From NCBI GenBank assembly GCA_020050685.1, contig JAGVKG010000040.1, forward strand, positions 1 to 64,000: a stretch of 64,000 nt of DNA. The letters are read 5' to 3'. This document shows, in pieces, positions 19,001 through 28,009 of the stretch (position 1 is the first letter of the stretch; the number at the start of each line of letters is the position of its first letter). Under the pieces are notes generated by a model. That model saw only the letters and a program-made list of their open reading frames with translations, was not told the origin of the DNA and did not search any database. This DNA comes from Candidatus Obscuribacterales bacterium. GTDB lineage: Bacteria; Cyanobacteriota; Vampirovibrionia; Obscuribacterales; Obscuribacteraceae. Position numbers and translations under genes: made by a program.

Positions 19001-19364
19001 TAAGCCTAACGACAGGGTCGGCTTCACCTGTAATCTCATTAGCATCTACCTGGGCTTTAAACAGTAAAGACTGGATAGCTTCGTTGGCTTCCAATAAGGT
19101 TCGATTGGGCTGACGCACGAGTTGACTTTGTAGATCTTCCAGTTGCCGATTTGTAAGCCACGTAGAACCATCTTCTGTTTGATTTATTTCGCGTATCGCC
19201 TCATTGAACACATGCGGCAGTAACCACTGGCGGAAGTTGCTGCGCAGGCTGGCGCTAGGATTGTGCGGCAGTCCGGAGCCTTGATCAATGATTGTCCACC
19301 CCAAAGACTCCAGCTGGTGGAGGAATGGTTGTTCGACCTCGGTGTATTCCGAGTACTGGCTCAC
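16092..19364 (-). CDS. hsdR: type I restriction enzyme subunit R
   Basis: HsdR translocates DNA and cleaves it in the HsdR2M2S complex. The 1090-residue protein has the PD-(D/E)xK nuclease motif near the N-terminus (IIPDIVLFVNGIPLAVIECK), Walker A HTQGSGKSLTMVF, DEAH-type LMIDEAHRTQ, motif III FTGTPL, and helicase motif VI QAIARTNRVKKG, followed by a helical C-terminus. All catalytic motifs look intact. The start is GTG at 19364, overlapping the previous stop as GTGA and preceded by AAGGAGG at six bases; an upstream ATG lies deep in the preceding gene. Confidence 0.95.
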   Translation of the reverse strand: MSQYSEYTEVEQPFLHQLESLGWTIIDQGSGLPHNPSASLRSNFRQWLLPHVFNEAIREINQTEDGSTWLTNRQLEDLQSQLVRQPNRTLLEANEAIQSLLFKAQVDANEITGEADPVVRLIDFHKPENNQFHAINQFRIDTPGCVKPYIIPDIVLFVNGIPLAVIECKKQSETCANPMQEAFVQLQRYMRRRKETEAAGLTEGEPRLFHSNLLLIRSTGLEADFGTITSGEEHFYAWKTLYPQDDAACESMNAQQKLIAGMLCRSNLLQILRTCSVFKDTEGGPRVKVVCRYQQYRAANKIMQRLRNGSTVMERSGVVWHTQGSGKSLTMVFLARMMRASQDLSDYKIILVNDREDLEDQLSKTARLIGGRVNVIASGKDLQLQLATDSSDLNMVMVHKFQERKQSLSNMVAEALGTYSAMPAGNTFGVVNNSERIILMIDEAHRTQSSDLGDNLFEAFPNATRVAFTGTPLITERHGEKKTHKRFGEYIDTYRLMDAVTDGATLQILYEGKTADTALNEKHAFDEAFEDLFGDRSEQELLAIKKKYGATGDILEAENRINAIGKDIVGHYVDNILPNGFKAQVVCHSKLACVRYQKAIEVALAERIEVEMGKTTPNIELLKRLRFLKTAVVVSSDGTNEPAYITQVRKQAARMKAVENFCRGFDMKNPDKEYTGIAFLIVCDMLLTGFDAPVEQVMYIDKRLREHTLLQAIARTNRVKKGKQRGYIVDYIGLSNHLTDALSIYSSTDELQELHDGMQSIMSELPILEERYQRLLQQFVSLGVRDIKTFVTGALPDLNAEAAVVHASVKALKDEKQRADFEVYLKKFLMSMDIILPHNSAQPYRVPAKRFGYILQVTKERYKDTSLNLSNAGEKVKALINEHLISLGINPKIAPVELLADDFLDKLAAHSGNNYEAKASEMEHALRKHCTVHHDEDPAFFKSLSEKVDALIEKHHDEWDILAEKLSKLRAEAIAGRQSGEEGMSKEVTIFYEHILQVGVTDGSVDTVDKGKFKTLMETAVQLIQDAAPSIDFWQNPDKQKRIRGLIKTEIAKSGIEELKHNREYVAVEIMKLAKNRHEELKRNSQRGEK

Positions 19365-20926
19365 TCTGTGCCTCCTTCGCTGCCGTGGTCCTGTAACCAT
19401 TGTTTACCCTTTTGGGTCAGTCGATAGCGTTGCAGGCGGCTATTGGGTTGCTCAGGCAAGGTCATTTCTAAACAACCTGCGGCTATGGACGGTAATATGT
19501 AGGCCCGGCGAAAGTGGTCGGCGTTCTTTAGTTTCATGGCGGTCTGCATTGCCTGCCTACTCATTTCACCGTGCATGATTTTTAGTAGCGCTGCAACTTC
19601 CATGGTGACTTCCATGGTGACTTCCATGGTGACTTGGTCGGTGACTTGGTCGGTAACTTCCCCGGCAACAGCCTGAGGGTGGCGCAGCAACCGGATAACG
19701 AATGAAGTCCGCTCATCATCGGTCTCAAACAACGGCGGCGGAGACCCATTTGCTGCCATCACCTTAAGTATTTTGGGAATACCGGTAGCCCGCCCCTCGG
19801 TTAGCTCCAGCTCTTTTAGAAATTCCCCGATGCGCCGATTGCGATAGCGGCGACTGACTGCGCGACCGGACTGCAAATCTTCCATTCGAATTGAGCGATC
19901 TGGACCAGGGAAACTCAACACTACTAATTCATCGTGGCTGATGCGCACCTCAATTGGTTCGCGCTCCTCGTATGATCTATGATACACGGCATTAACCACC
20001 GCTTCTTCGATAGCCGCAAAAGGAAAGTTCCAAAAGCGCTCTGCTTCTGCCCGATGCGGATGTTTCATCACGGTTTCATGCAGATAATTGCGCTGAATAT
20101 AGTCCAATGCTTCGCGCGTCATACGCGAAAGGGGACCCTTGAAAGTTTTCTCAACAAAACGATCGCCACCAGCTCCCTCAGGAAACCACAGAACATCGAT
20201 TTGTGTGCCGGGAAAGAAACGATCGGGTGTTTCATTGAAAAACAAAAGGCCCACGTTTTTCGGCCATGGCGACTCAGCCGGACCGCCGACCACATTCATC
20301 TGACGTCCCAGTGACTCCAGTGGCAAAGTGGTGGCATCTTCAGCCAGCGCACTGTTCACTTCAATCAAAAGCTCCTGCATCAAATGACGTGATAGGTCAT
20401 CTACGCGAGCTGCTTGTGAGAAACGATCATCAAAAGGCACCTTTGCGGCAAGACTCAGCAGCTCTTGTAGGATCTCACCTGTTGCCTCTACCGTGCTGTT
20501 GTAACGGCGAATGTAATAGTGCAAGTTCTTATTCTTACTTATTGCGGAATCCGGTGCCTTGTACGGCCGATTCTGCCCGCCCGGCGTCCACAAGACAATG
20601 AGATTGCGACCTTCTACTATTTCCATGCTCAATATTGGAAAATACTGTGGCTGGATCATCTGGCAGTAAGACAGTAGTTCCCGTTGGATTTTATCGAGTT
20701 GATTGTCTGCTAATCCAACGGGTGGAAATATCGGTTGTCCATTGGTATCACAATCCTGGCCGATCACAATGTAGCCGCCGCCCAGATTCTCAAAGTCATT
20801 GGCGAAAGCACATATTGTGCGTATGATTGCGTCCGGATTCCAACCCGCCTTATATTCGATGCGCTCGCCCTCCACGGTGCGCTGGTGCAACAAGTCCTGC
20901 AAGTTGATCGCCAGTTTGTCAGGCAT
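19361..20926 (-). CDS. AlbA_2 / HATPase_c_4 transcriptional-regulator-like protein
   Basis: A 521-residue COG2865-type protein. It has an N-terminal AlbA_2 (Schlafen-like) domain with GERIEYKAGWN and GGGYIVIGQD, and a GHKL-type ATPase module around FPFAAIEEAVVNAVYHRSY. After LTEGRATGIPKI comes a repeated linker (VTDQ twice, VTME three times) and a C-terminal winged-helix-like region. Its ATG overlaps the hsdS stop by eight bases (GGAG seven bases upstream), and its stop overlaps the hsdR start. Embedding inside the operon suggests a regulatory or accessory defence role; the exact function is unknown. Confidence 0.82.
   Translation of the reverse strand: MPDKLAINLQDLLHQRTVEGERIEYKAGWNPDAIIRTICAFANDFENLGGGYIVIGQDCDTNGQPIFPPVGLADNQLDKIQRELLSYCQMIQPQYFPILSMEIVEGRNLIVLWTPGGQNRPYKAPDSAISKNKNLHYYIRRYNSTVEATGEILQELLSLAAKVPFDDRFSQAARVDDLSRHLMQELLIEVNSALAEDATTLPLESLGRQMNVVGGPAESPWPKNVGLLFFNETPDRFFPGTQIDVLWFPEGAGGDRFVEKTFKGPLSRMTREALDYIQRNYLHETVMKHPHRAEAERFWNFPFAAIEEAVVNAVYHRSYEEREPIEVRISHDELVVLSFPGPDRSIRMEDLQSGRAVSRRYRNRRIGEFLKELELTEGRATGIPKILKVMAANGSPPPLFETDDERTSFVIRLLRHPQAVAGEVTDQVTDQVTMEVTMEVTMEVAALLKIMHGEMSRQAMQTAMKLKNADHFRRAYILPSIAAGCLEMTLPEQPNSRLQRYRLTQKGKQWLQDHGSEGGTE
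19595..19656 (-). repeat. 12-bp in-frame tandem repeat
   Basis: About five 12-base units encode VTDQ-VTDQ-VTME-VTME-VTME in the linker of the AlbA_2-type protein. Because 12 is a multiple of three, copy-number change would alter linker length and keep the frame. Similar VTxQ repeats are, as I recall, common in this protein family. Confidence 0.8.
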
Positions 20927-22232
20927 CCACAGTCTCCAGCACTGGCTCACCTACTTTGACCTGGACTTTGCCGGTGAGGAGGTCTTGCATCAGTCCGAGT
21001 TTTTGTTGTTGCAGTTTTGTAAGAGCATCGATGTGCTTGAAGAGATGTCCATCAATGCTGAGTAATCTTAACGCTATAGATTTCTGCTCTTCAATATTAA
21101 CTGGACAGGCAATCTTAAGTCTTTTGAAATATGGTAAGCCTATGGTCAAGATCGTACTGCCCATCGCAATATTTTCGAAGGTGCGCCTGTTGTGTTGCAG
21201 CCAATAGTAAAGAAAATGGTTATCCATTTTCTTGTCACACTTCCAGCACATAAAGTGTTGGCTCACCGCCATTGGCTCCGTCGTAATGGAGCTCTTACCT
21301 ACGCCTGCATCCCTTGATAGTACAACGATGCCGGCTGGGTGCAAAATTGCCGAGGAGTTTTGAATGCCTTGCTGGCTAATTTGCAACTCTGTATCCGAGA
21401 TGTACAGTTTGTCAAGCCTGTGCGAGTCGGCGAGGGACACCCACTTGATTCCACCATTCCAATAGTCAGGCATTTCCTTATTGGGTGTGTGCCCACTTCC
21501 ACGAACTGCTAGTTGATCAAGTAATTCGTACTGCCACTCCTTCGGAATCCAGCCAATTGGTGTTTCCTGATATAGCTCTGGCGCTTGTTCGCGAGATGGG
21601 CGCAATTGTCCGTTTGGAAGTACGCCACGTGTGAAAAGGTCGTGCATCAACCCAGCTTTGATCTGTTGATATTTGCTTATCAGTTCTTCAGTCTTTTCAA
21701 TGGCTGTGTCAAGGCTATTCAGAATTGCTGCGATTTTTTCTTGAGTTTGAATATTGAGAGGTAATCTCAATATTATTGCTGTAACCTTTTTTGTGTCCAA
21801 GTGCAGTACGGTTGATCCTGCCGAGTACGCTACCATTTGCCGACGTATCTCCGGCAGCATCAGTAAATGATAGAGAAAATCCTTACTGCATTGTCCTAAC
21901 TTAGGATCAATGCGCATGCAATCCATAGAGGCTAATGCCGGTTTGGAACAACCAAATTCGGGAACTCGTAAAGGACTTCCAACAATATCACCCGCTCTGG
22001 TCAGATCTGTGACGGAAAAGAGAATGTCACCTGCCGAAAGGAAATCTGCACCTGTTGAGAATCCGTCATAAAATTTGATTCCGGTAGGTTCATATCCGCC
22101 CCCCTTCACAAAGCACTTTATTGTCAGGAATGGATGCCCGGAATATCCATCGCTGTAGTCATCCGACTTATAACTGATGCCTTTTCTTTGGGTCGAGATG
22201 CGACCAAGTGTCACCGTTTGCCACTCACTCAT
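20919..22232 (-). CDS. hsdS: type I restriction enzyme specificity subunit
   Basis: HsdS supplies the two target-recognition domains that define the methylated and restricted site. The 437-residue protein has TRD1 (about 1-150) and TRD2 (about 230-375). These are separated by the central conserved helix ([20 protein letters not shown], then [17 protein letters not shown]) and ended by a matching distal helix ([20 protein letters not shown]). Both repeats look intact. It overlaps hsdM by eight bases and the next gene by eight bases. The recognition sequence cannot be read from the protein. Confidence 0.95.
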   Translation of the reverse strand: MSEWQTVTLGRISTQRKGISYKSDDYSDGYSGHPFLTIKCFVKGGGYEPTGIKFYDGFSTGADFLSAGDILFSVTDLTRAGDIVGSPLRVPEFGCSKPALASMDCMRIDPKLGQCSKDFLYHLLMLPEIRRQMVAYSAGSTVLHLDTKKVTAIILRLPLNIQTQEKIAAILNSLDTAIEKTEELISKYQQIKAGLMHDLFTRGVLPNGQLRPSREQAPELYQETPIGWIPKEWQYELLDQLAVRGSGHTPNKEMPDYWNGGIKWVSLADSHRLDKLYISDTELQISQQGIQNSSAILHPAGIVVLSRDAGVGKSSITTEPMAVSQHFMCWKCDKKMDNHFLYYWLQHNRRTFENIAMGSTILTIGLPYFKRLKIACPVNIEEQKSIALRLLSIDGHLFKHIDALTKLQQQKLGLMQDLLTGKVQVKVGEPVLETVDA

Positions 22233-24765
22233 ATCCTAACTCCACGAGGAAGGATTGTAATTTCTTTGTCGCCTCTTCGCGCTCGGCCTCTATCTGTTTA
22301 GCAGTGACTGCATATTTATTCCACAAGTTCTCTATGGCAGCGATGCAAGCGCGTTGATCGGCACGCAGATATTGTTGGTAGCTTTCCATCAAAACAATAC
22401 GCAAGCGCTCGATAATGACTTGCCGTGCTTCGTCCGTGCTTATCTTCATGCGGGCCTGCTCTACCAATTGATCGCGGCTTTGTTCTGTAGACTTGATTAA
22501 CGCCTTTAGATTTCTGGCTTCATCCTCTAATTGTTTGTGGCGAGCCAGTTGTGCCTCAATACGTTCGGCTTCGCGGAGGTGGCTTTCCCAGTCACCAAAA
22601 CTGGTATCACGTTTGGAGAGCTTCATCATGCCTTTGGCTTCTTTTAAGTTTGCCTTGAGCGCTTTTACCTCTTCTGCAGGTAAGACGCCGGTGTCCTCCG
22701 TGTCTTCAAAATCCTCTTCGCCGGCAGCTGCAAAAAGAGACTGCAGCTCGGACAGGCGGTTGTGATGTTGCTCTAGTTCTTCGAGCACCTCAGGAAACTG
22801 ACTTTGTAAGATGTCTTCATCCGGTATCAGTTCCGCACCCCAACCACTCGCGGCGATAGATTTGAAGTCGGAGGCGAGCTGGTTATAGTAATTGGCAAAT
22901 GCTCCGCGTATCTGATAGCGGTTGAGCAGATGTTGTTCGGCGAATGTGCGTTCTATGCTATCCAGCAAAGCAGCTCGAAGTCCATACGCATTGCGACCCT
23001 TCACATCTTGATTGTCTGCTTCAGGTGCTAATGCTTCTATCTGAGACAAGTGCTCTTGCCACCACTTTTCCAAATCCGCGAGAAAATTGTTCTGCCTCTC
23101 AATGACGCTCGGATGTTTATTGACGTAATCAGCGATGGCACGTTTGTCTTGCAATACTGAGCTAAAATCAGCGTATCGGATACCATGTTCGGCATTGGCG
23201 CGGGACACAAAACAACTCTCGCGCAAGCTGGAATAGTTTTGCCAAAAATGTTGCAGAGTATCAATTTCACTGACTGGCACACCACCATGAAGATGGGCGC
23301 GAACATCGTGTGGCTCGGGTGGTGGTGCATTGTCCGCATAGCGTCGAATATTGCAGTTGTAATCTTCTGCTTTGATCTCGCTCACCGGTACGCGGCGCGC
23401 ATAGGCGAAGATATCCTGTCCGGCTCGATAGGCATGTACGATTTTATCAATATCTTCCGGGCGCAGATGATTTTGGGCCTTGCCTTCACGATATTCGCGG
23501 TCTGCATTGATGAACAAAACCGAGTTGCGTTCTGCACTGCCTGCTTTATTCAGCACGAGGATGCAGGCAGGAATGCCTGTGCCATAAAACAGATTACTCG
23601 GAAGACCGATTACGGCTTCAAGATATCCCTTGTCGATGAAATATTGGCGCGCCTCGCGCTCTTCGCCACCACGGAACAGCACACCATGCGGCATTACTGT
23701 GGCAAGACGTCCATTGGGTTTTAGCACTGCCAGCATGTGCTGCACAAACATCAGGTCGGCTTTCTTTCCTTTTTCCGGCATCCATACCGGAAAGCGTCCT
23801 GGGAATTTGATATCTTTTTTGATGTAATTTTGGCTAAAGGGAGGATTGGCTAATACTCGATCAAAGCGCTTCAGTTGTCCGTCATCATCTTGGTGCTGCG
23901 GCTCACGCAATGTGTCTTGCTGTCTTATAACTGCGTGTGAGATACCATGCAGGAGCATGTTCATTTTGCAGATGGACCAAGTGGTGCCCATCTTCTCTTG
24001 CCCGTATAATGCAAGCTCTGTTGCGTCCTTTCCACACTCTCTCAAATAGTCACGGGACTGTATTAGCATGCCGCCCGAACCAACAGTGGGATCGTATATG
24101 CTCATGTTTTCTTGAGGGTCGCAAATCTCCACACAGATCCGCACAACTTCTGCCGGAGTATAGAACTCTCCGGCCTTCTTGCCTGCGGAATCGGCGAAGT
24201 GTTTAATCAGCCATTCATATGCTGCACCGAGCAAATCCGGAAATTCAAAGTCGTCATCCTTGAGTGGGATTTTTTCGAAGTTCTGGATGAAGTTGACGAG
24301 AGTATCATCATCAAGCGTGGTTTGTCCGATTTTTTTGTTGAAGTTTATGTGTTTGAGCACATCCTGCAAGGCTTCCGGATTAGATTCCTCCAGTGCTTCC
24401 AATGCCTTGTTGAGCATTGTGCCTACGTTTTCTTTGATGTGTTTAAGAGCAGGTTGCTCTTTGCCTGTTTCGTCGATCCATTTTTCATTCCACCGCGCAC
24501 GTGGCGGCACAAAAAAATATTTGCCGGAATATTGATCCGGGTCTTCCAGATTAAGCGCAATATCATTTGCACTCAACCCATCAGACTTCCCTTGCCGCCT
24601 GAGTTCTTCTCGGCGCTGGTCAAACAGATCGCTGGCACGTTTTAGAAACAACATACCGAAAATATATTCTTTGTACTCGCTGGCATCCATATTGCCGCGC
24701 AAATCGTCGCAAGCAGTGAGCAGGAGACTTTCAAGTCGAGCTAGTGTGAGCTTGGCAATGGGCAT
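22225..24765 (-). CDS. hsdM: type I restriction enzyme methyltransferase subunit
   Basis: HsdM makes N6-methyladenine and is needed for both modification and restriction. The 846-residue protein has the N-terminal helical domain ([20 protein letters not shown]), AdoMet motif [11 protein letters not shown] and catalytic motif IV NPPF in [13 protein letters not shown]. It has a long C-terminal coiled-coil extension (about 640-846), making it larger than the ~500-residue classical form. It is the first gene of the island operon, with a promoter candidate at 24815-24842 and AGGA ten bases before the ATG. Confidence 0.95.
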   Translation of the reverse strand: MPIAKLTLARLESLLLTACDDLRGNMDASEYKEYIFGMLFLKRASDLFDQRREELRRQGKSDGLSANDIALNLEDPDQYSGKYFFVPPRARWNEKWIDETGKEQPALKHIKENVGTMLNKALEALEESNPEALQDVLKHINFNKKIGQTTLDDDTLVNFIQNFEKIPLKDDDFEFPDLLGAAYEWLIKHFADSAGKKAGEFYTPAEVVRICVEICDPQENMSIYDPTVGSGGMLIQSRDYLRECGKDATELALYGQEKMGTTWSICKMNMLLHGISHAVIRQQDTLREPQHQDDDGQLKRFDRVLANPPFSQNYIKKDIKFPGRFPVWMPEKGKKADLMFVQHMLAVLKPNGRLATVMPHGVLFRGGEEREARQYFIDKGYLEAVIGLPSNLFYGTGIPACILVLNKAGSAERNSVLFINADREYREGKAQNHLRPEDIDKIVHAYRAGQDIFAYARRVPVSEIKAEDYNCNIRRYADNAPPPEPHDVRAHLHGGVPVSEIDTLQHFWQNYSSLRESCFVSRANAEHGIRYADFSSVLQDKRAIADYVNKHPSVIERQNNFLADLEKWWQEHLSQIEALAPEADNQDVKGRNAYGLRAALLDSIERTFAEQHLLNRYQIRGAFANYYNQLASDFKSIAASGWGAELIPDEDILQSQFPEVLEELEQHHNRLSELQSLFAAAGEEDFEDTEDTGVLPAEEVKALKANLKEAKGMMKLSKRDTSFGDWESHLREAERIEAQLARHKQLEDEARNLKALIKSTEQSRDQLVEQARMKISTDEARQVIIERLRIVLMESYQQYLRADQRACIAAIENLWNKYAVTAKQIEAEREEATKKLQSFLVELGYE

Positions 24766-24814
24766 TTATATGTGTTTCCTAAATATCTCTCATGCCAGGA
24801 AAGACCAGCCTTTT

Positions 24815-24842
24815 ATTATAACAACGTGACAATATTAAACAA
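24815..24842 (-). promoter_or_regulatory. promoter candidate for the hsd operon
   Basis: On the minus strand TTGTTT (24837-24842), a 16-base spacer and a perfect TATAAT (24815-24820) precede hsdM by about 50 bases. The -10 is exact and the -35 matches in its first three positions. Confidence 0.55.
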
Positions 24843-24924
24843 AAGCATATCAATTCCCGATGGTTCGGCTGCCGGTTGTCAGCAAACAAGATGTTGTGAT
24901 TAAGTATGTGTTATGCAAATTCAA

Positions 24925-24968
24925 TCGACATCAGTAAAATTGCTTCAGCTAAACTCAGCCATCAAAAC
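24925..24968 (+). repeat. direct repeat R, diverged copy of tmk 3' end
   Basis: This matches 15321-15364 at 36 of 44 positions and still encodes DISKIASAKLS in the corresponding frame, but without the tmk stop. No further tmk sequence precedes it, so only the tail is duplicated. It sits between the hsdM promoter and the next resident gene and marks the likely right end of the island. Confidence 0.7.
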
Positions 24969-24990
24969 AAAGCGTTAGTGTTGCTTGGAT

Positions 24991-25740
24991 TTAGCTGTGC
25001 ACGCGGTGAGCAACTTCGCGCGATAAGGTTTCGATGTCGCGGCGAATTTCTGCGTCTTGGTCTTCGTCCAGAGCGCCACCGGTATTATTTTTCATCCGAT
25101 CGGTCTTGTTCATTATGTCGGACAGACGTCTTTTGAGATGCTCGTATTCTGGTTGGGCGACTTTGCCTTTTTCTTTGGATTCGTCCAAGTATTTGTTCAT
25201 ATCAGTGAAGATGGTATCCAGCGGAGGCTTTTGCGGTGCATAAGTTCCTTGGCTGTAATAAAGCGGTTGCACATAGTTGAAATAAGGAACAAAAGTTGTT
25301 TGCTGATTGCACCAAGGATAGTAATAACCGGATGGTGCTTTCCAAAGAATAAATTGATTGCCACCGGCAGAAGTAGAAAAATAGCCCATGCCGATTGGAT
25401 TAGGCTGAGCGAAAGCCGGCCCTTGATAGTAACGCACTCCCGGTCCGGCTGGTACAAATGTGCCCGGGGCACCATAAGGACTGGCGTAGGGACGAGCGTA
25501 CGGATTTGCGTAGGGATTATAGTATCTGGTCGTGCCAGGATAGCCATATTGTGTTTGTTGACCAGGATATGGTGTTGGATAAGGCCAACGACGAACATTG
25601 GCACTTGGTTTTCCAGTTAGCTGATCATATAAAGCCGGATCCGCATAATCGGCATAAGCAGCACAAATGCTTGCTTGGGCAATTAAGGTCAGCAAAGAAA
25701 TTTTTGCCGCCAAGTATTTTGGCACTAGTCTGGCTAACAT
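24991..25740 (-). CDS. secreted Tyr/Pro-rich protein
   Basis: No family is recognised. The 249-residue protein has a signal peptide (MLARLVPKYLAAKISLLTLI and onward, cleavage near AAYA), a long Tyr/Pro/Gly-rich middle with NPYANPYARPYASPYG-type units, and a charged helical C-terminus (about 165-249, PEYEHLKRRLSDIMNKTDRM). ATGs 30 and 36 bases further upstream are possible, but they would put acidic residues in front of the signal peptide. It may be a surface or matrix component; that is inference from composition. Confidence 0.6.
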   Translation of the reverse strand: MLARLVPKYLAAKISLLTLIAQASICAAYADYADPALYDQLTGKPSANVRRWPYPTPYPGQQTQYGYPGTTRYYNPYANPYARPYASPYGAPGTFVPAGPGVRYYQGPAFAQPNPIGMGYFSTSAGGNQFILWKAPSGYYYPWCNQQTTFVPYFNYVQPLYYSQGTYAPQKPPLDTIFTDMNKYLDESKEKGKVAQPEYEHLKRRLSDIMNKTDRMKNNTGGALDEDQDAEIRRDIETLSREVAHRVHS

Positions 25741-25811
25741 AAATAATTCGAGGACCTCAAGGTTTCTCATTCCCATTGTAATCTTTTGCGGCCTATCTTG
25801 GCTTGCGCGTA

Positions 25812-27437
25812 CTATTCTTGGGCTGGCGTGAATGTCACCTTAACAGAATCCATGACTGGTGTTTGCTTGGTGCCATGGAAGTTTGCTTGCATCTGCCAGT
25901 CTTGTGAGCGAAAGACCTTATCAACTTTGCCGTTCATTTGGAATCTGAGTTCGCCATCTGCCCGATCGACAATGCCGAACAACTGATACGAGAGCATCAA
26001 GGGATTAAGACTGGTTACCCGTCCTTCAATTGCATCTTGACCGAAGCTGGTGATGATAAAGCCGGAAATATGGCTGCCGTTTTGATCGAGAATCAAGTCT
26101 GCTTTCTTGAAGGCCAAGTGTTTAGCCAAGCGTGGATTGAGCTCGGAATTTCCGGCAAAAAGATCATGGCTGAAAGTAATGTGGTACTTGCCAGAAAGTG
26201 TTACCGGCGCTGTGGCAAAACCATAAAGTTCCCAGAGCAAAACTGTGATAAAGATCATGAATATGGCATTGCGATTGAGCAGCGGTTGCAAAAGAGCGAA
26301 AAAGTCAAAAGACTTCTTGATCTGGTAAGGCAACCATTTGCCTTGATTGTCTTGACCGCACTTAAGACAAAAGCGAACACTGGTGGCCGAGTTGACCGTT
26401 TGGCAATTGGGACAAATCTTGCGCATCGGATCGATGGTGCCAGGCGGTGGTGGAGGCACTGATTGGGCTGGTGCCTTGGAAGTGGAAACCTTTTGGGCTT
26501 GGATTTGCGCTGCTTGTTGTTTTGTGCGATCAACGGCTTTGAGCAGGGAATTGCGGAATTCTTGCACAGAGACTGGGCGCTCCCAGGCATTTTTATTCAG
26601 AGCGCGCAAAACCACTTGCGACAACTCCTCCGGAATGTTCATGTCCACGCGCTGCGAAGTTGGTGATTCCGGTATGACATTCAAATGCCCGACCACAATT
26701 TCAGCCGTGTTCTTCGAGACAAACGGCGGTCTGCCACAGAGCATTTCGTACATGATGATACCAAGCGAGTAAACATCCGAACGAGCATCGGCTTTCTTTC
26801 CGCGCAACTGTTCCGGTGACATGTATTGCGGTGTACCTAATATTGCACCAGTTCTGGTTAGTGATGCTTGTGCCGATGCATCTGCTTCCGGTGATTCCAG
26901 TTTGGCAATACCAAAGTCAAAAACTTTCACCCAATCTTCCATGCCGTTTTCGGAAGTGAGCATGATATTTTCCGGTTTCAAATCGCGGTGAATAATGCCT
27001 TTAGCGTGAGCTTCAATCATCGCACCACAAATTTGTTCCATGATGTCGACAGCTTTGGGATAAGTCAAACCATTGGAACGCTCAATGCGTTTAGCCAGCG
27101 TTTCGCCTTGGAGAAATTCCATGATGATGAACGGGCGTTCGAGTTTGTCTATGCCCCATTCGTAAATGCTGACGATGTGTGGATTTTGTAGCTTGATTGT
27201 GTTCTGTGCCTCACGCACGAAACGACGCACGAGTTCTTCGTCGCGTAATTTTTGGGCGTGCAAAATCTTAATTGCCACTTGCTCTTTGGTGTCAATATTT
27301 TCTGCTTTGTAAACACTTGAAACGCCGCCGCGTCCGATAATACCGACCACCCGGTAATTATTCCAAAAAATCTCCCCTGCCTTCAGACCCACTGGGTCTG
27401 ATGTCAGCTGAGATTTCGGCAGTTGCTTGTCGTCCAT
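25812..27437 (-). CDS. membrane Ser/Thr protein kinase with zinc ribbon
   Basis: A 541-residue Hanks-type kinase. The kinase domain (about 20-290) has GRGGVSSVYKAE, catalytic Lys in VAIKIL, IIHRDLKPENIML, DFG in VFDFGIAKL, and YMSPEQL. A proline-rich linker and zinc ribbon (CPNCQ and CLKCG) follow. One transmembrane helix (AIFMIFITVLLWELYGFA) leads to an exported C-terminal domain of about 120 residues (ISGKYHITF-type beta-rich segment, here LSGKYHITFSHDLFAG) that may be the sensor. All catalytic residues appear present. ATG at 27437 is preferred over an in-frame TTG upstream. No partner phosphatase is seen nearby. Confidence 0.9.
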   Translation of the reverse strand: MDDKQLPKSQLTSDPVGLKAGEIFWNNYRVVGIIGRGGVSSVYKAENIDTKEQVAIKILHAQKLRDEELVRRFVREAQNTIKLQNPHIVSIYEWGIDKLERPFIIMEFLQGETLAKRIERSNGLTYPKAVDIMEQICGAMIEAHAKGIIHRDLKPENIMLTSENGMEDWVKVFDFGIAKLESPEADASAQASLTRTGAILGTPQYMSPEQLRGKKADARSDVYSLGIIMYEMLCGRPPFVSKNTAEIVVGHLNVIPESPTSQRVDMNIPEELSQVVLRALNKNAWERPVSVQEFRNSLLKAVDRTKQQAAQIQAQKVSTSKAPAQSVPPPPPGTIDPMRKICPNCQTVNSATSVRFCLKCGQDNQGKWLPYQIKKSFDFFALLQPLLNRNAIFMIFITVLLWELYGFATAPVTLSGKYHITFSHDLFAGNSELNPRLAKHLAFKKADLILDQNGSHISGFIITSFGQDAIEGRVTSLNPLMLSYQLFGIVDRADGELRFQMNGKVDKVFRSQDWQMQANFHGTKQTPVMDSVKVTFTPAQE

Positions 27438-27543
27438 TAAGTCATTTCCAGTCAAAGCTTGCCGCGCAAGTGTGCCATTTTGAGCAAGCGAATCTTCAAG
27501 TGAGCTTACGGCTGTAAGTATTACCTACCCTGGACGATAGCTT

Positions 27544-27924
27544 CTAAAACCATTGAAAATTCATTTCTTCGGCTGATAAATGGAGCGAAATCAAGCTCCA
27601 AAAGGCAATAAAACCCAGGGATGAGACCTGAAGATTGCCGGTTTGCGGCAATGAGCCTTGAGCAATCAGAGCAATGGCGCCTGGAATACAAATTACTAAG
27701 CAAAATAATGTCAGCTTTCTGGCCACAGCTTGCAGCGGGCGGGCGGCTTTGGCTTGTTTTTTGGAAAGCAAAAGCCCAAGCATGAAAATGCAAAAGGCAA
27801 AGGCTAATCCATGTAGGCCGGCCGAAAAAAAGATATGGCAAACGAGCCCAATAATCGCCTGGTTAATGCTGGCCATAAAGGCACTTAAGTCAAAATTCTC
27901 AGTTCCGTAAGGAGCCAAAGGCAT
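27544..27924 (-). CDS. small integral membrane protein
   Basis: An unrecognised 126-residue protein with about four hydrophobic helices: one or two in INQAIIGLVCHIFFSAGLHG, then AFAFCIFMLGLLL, LTLFCLVICIPGAIALIA and LGFIAFWSLISLHL. GGAGG lies ten bases before the ATG, which supports this frame over an overlapping one. It lies between the kinase and the TPR gene, all on the minus strand. Confidence 0.65.
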   Translation of the reverse strand: MPLAPYGTENFDLSAFMASINQAIIGLVCHIFFSAGLHGLAFAFCIFMLGLLLSKKQAKAARPLQAVARKLTLFCLVICIPGAIALIAQGSLPQTGNLQVSSLGFIAFWSLISLHLSAEEMNFQWF

Positions 27925-28009
27925 AGCGATTCCGCCTCCAGAAATTCATCGGCAACGATAATAGCAAAATCTTGTCCGGAATTTCGGAAGCATTATTTAG
28001 GAAGTGTGA

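Larger units (their letters stand above)
15365..24924. mobile_element. putative type I restriction-modification island at tmk
   Basis: Five overlapping minus-strand genes (hsdM, hsdS, AlbA_2-type regulator, hsdR, YgjP-type peptidase) lie between the two tmk-tail repeats. Genes outside the repeats are housekeeping or exported proteins with unrelated style. No integrase or transposase is present, so acquisition would need recombination or an element since lost. The repeats being 82% identical, rather than exact, fits an island that carried its own tmk 3' end from a donor strain. Confidence 0.5.

Noticed and set aside
22493-24645. Several plus-strand frames of 90-179 codons over hsdM
   Set aside because: hsdM motifs are intact on the minus strand; these frames lack ribosome binding sites and recognisable sequence.
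15365-24924. Integrase, transposase or tRNA attachment site for the RM island
   Set aside because: None found on either strand; only the tmk-tail repeat supports mobility.
27521-27841. 106-codon frame overlapping the small membrane protein gene
   Set aside because: The overlapping 126-codon frame has GGAGG before its ATG and clear membrane helices; this one has neither.
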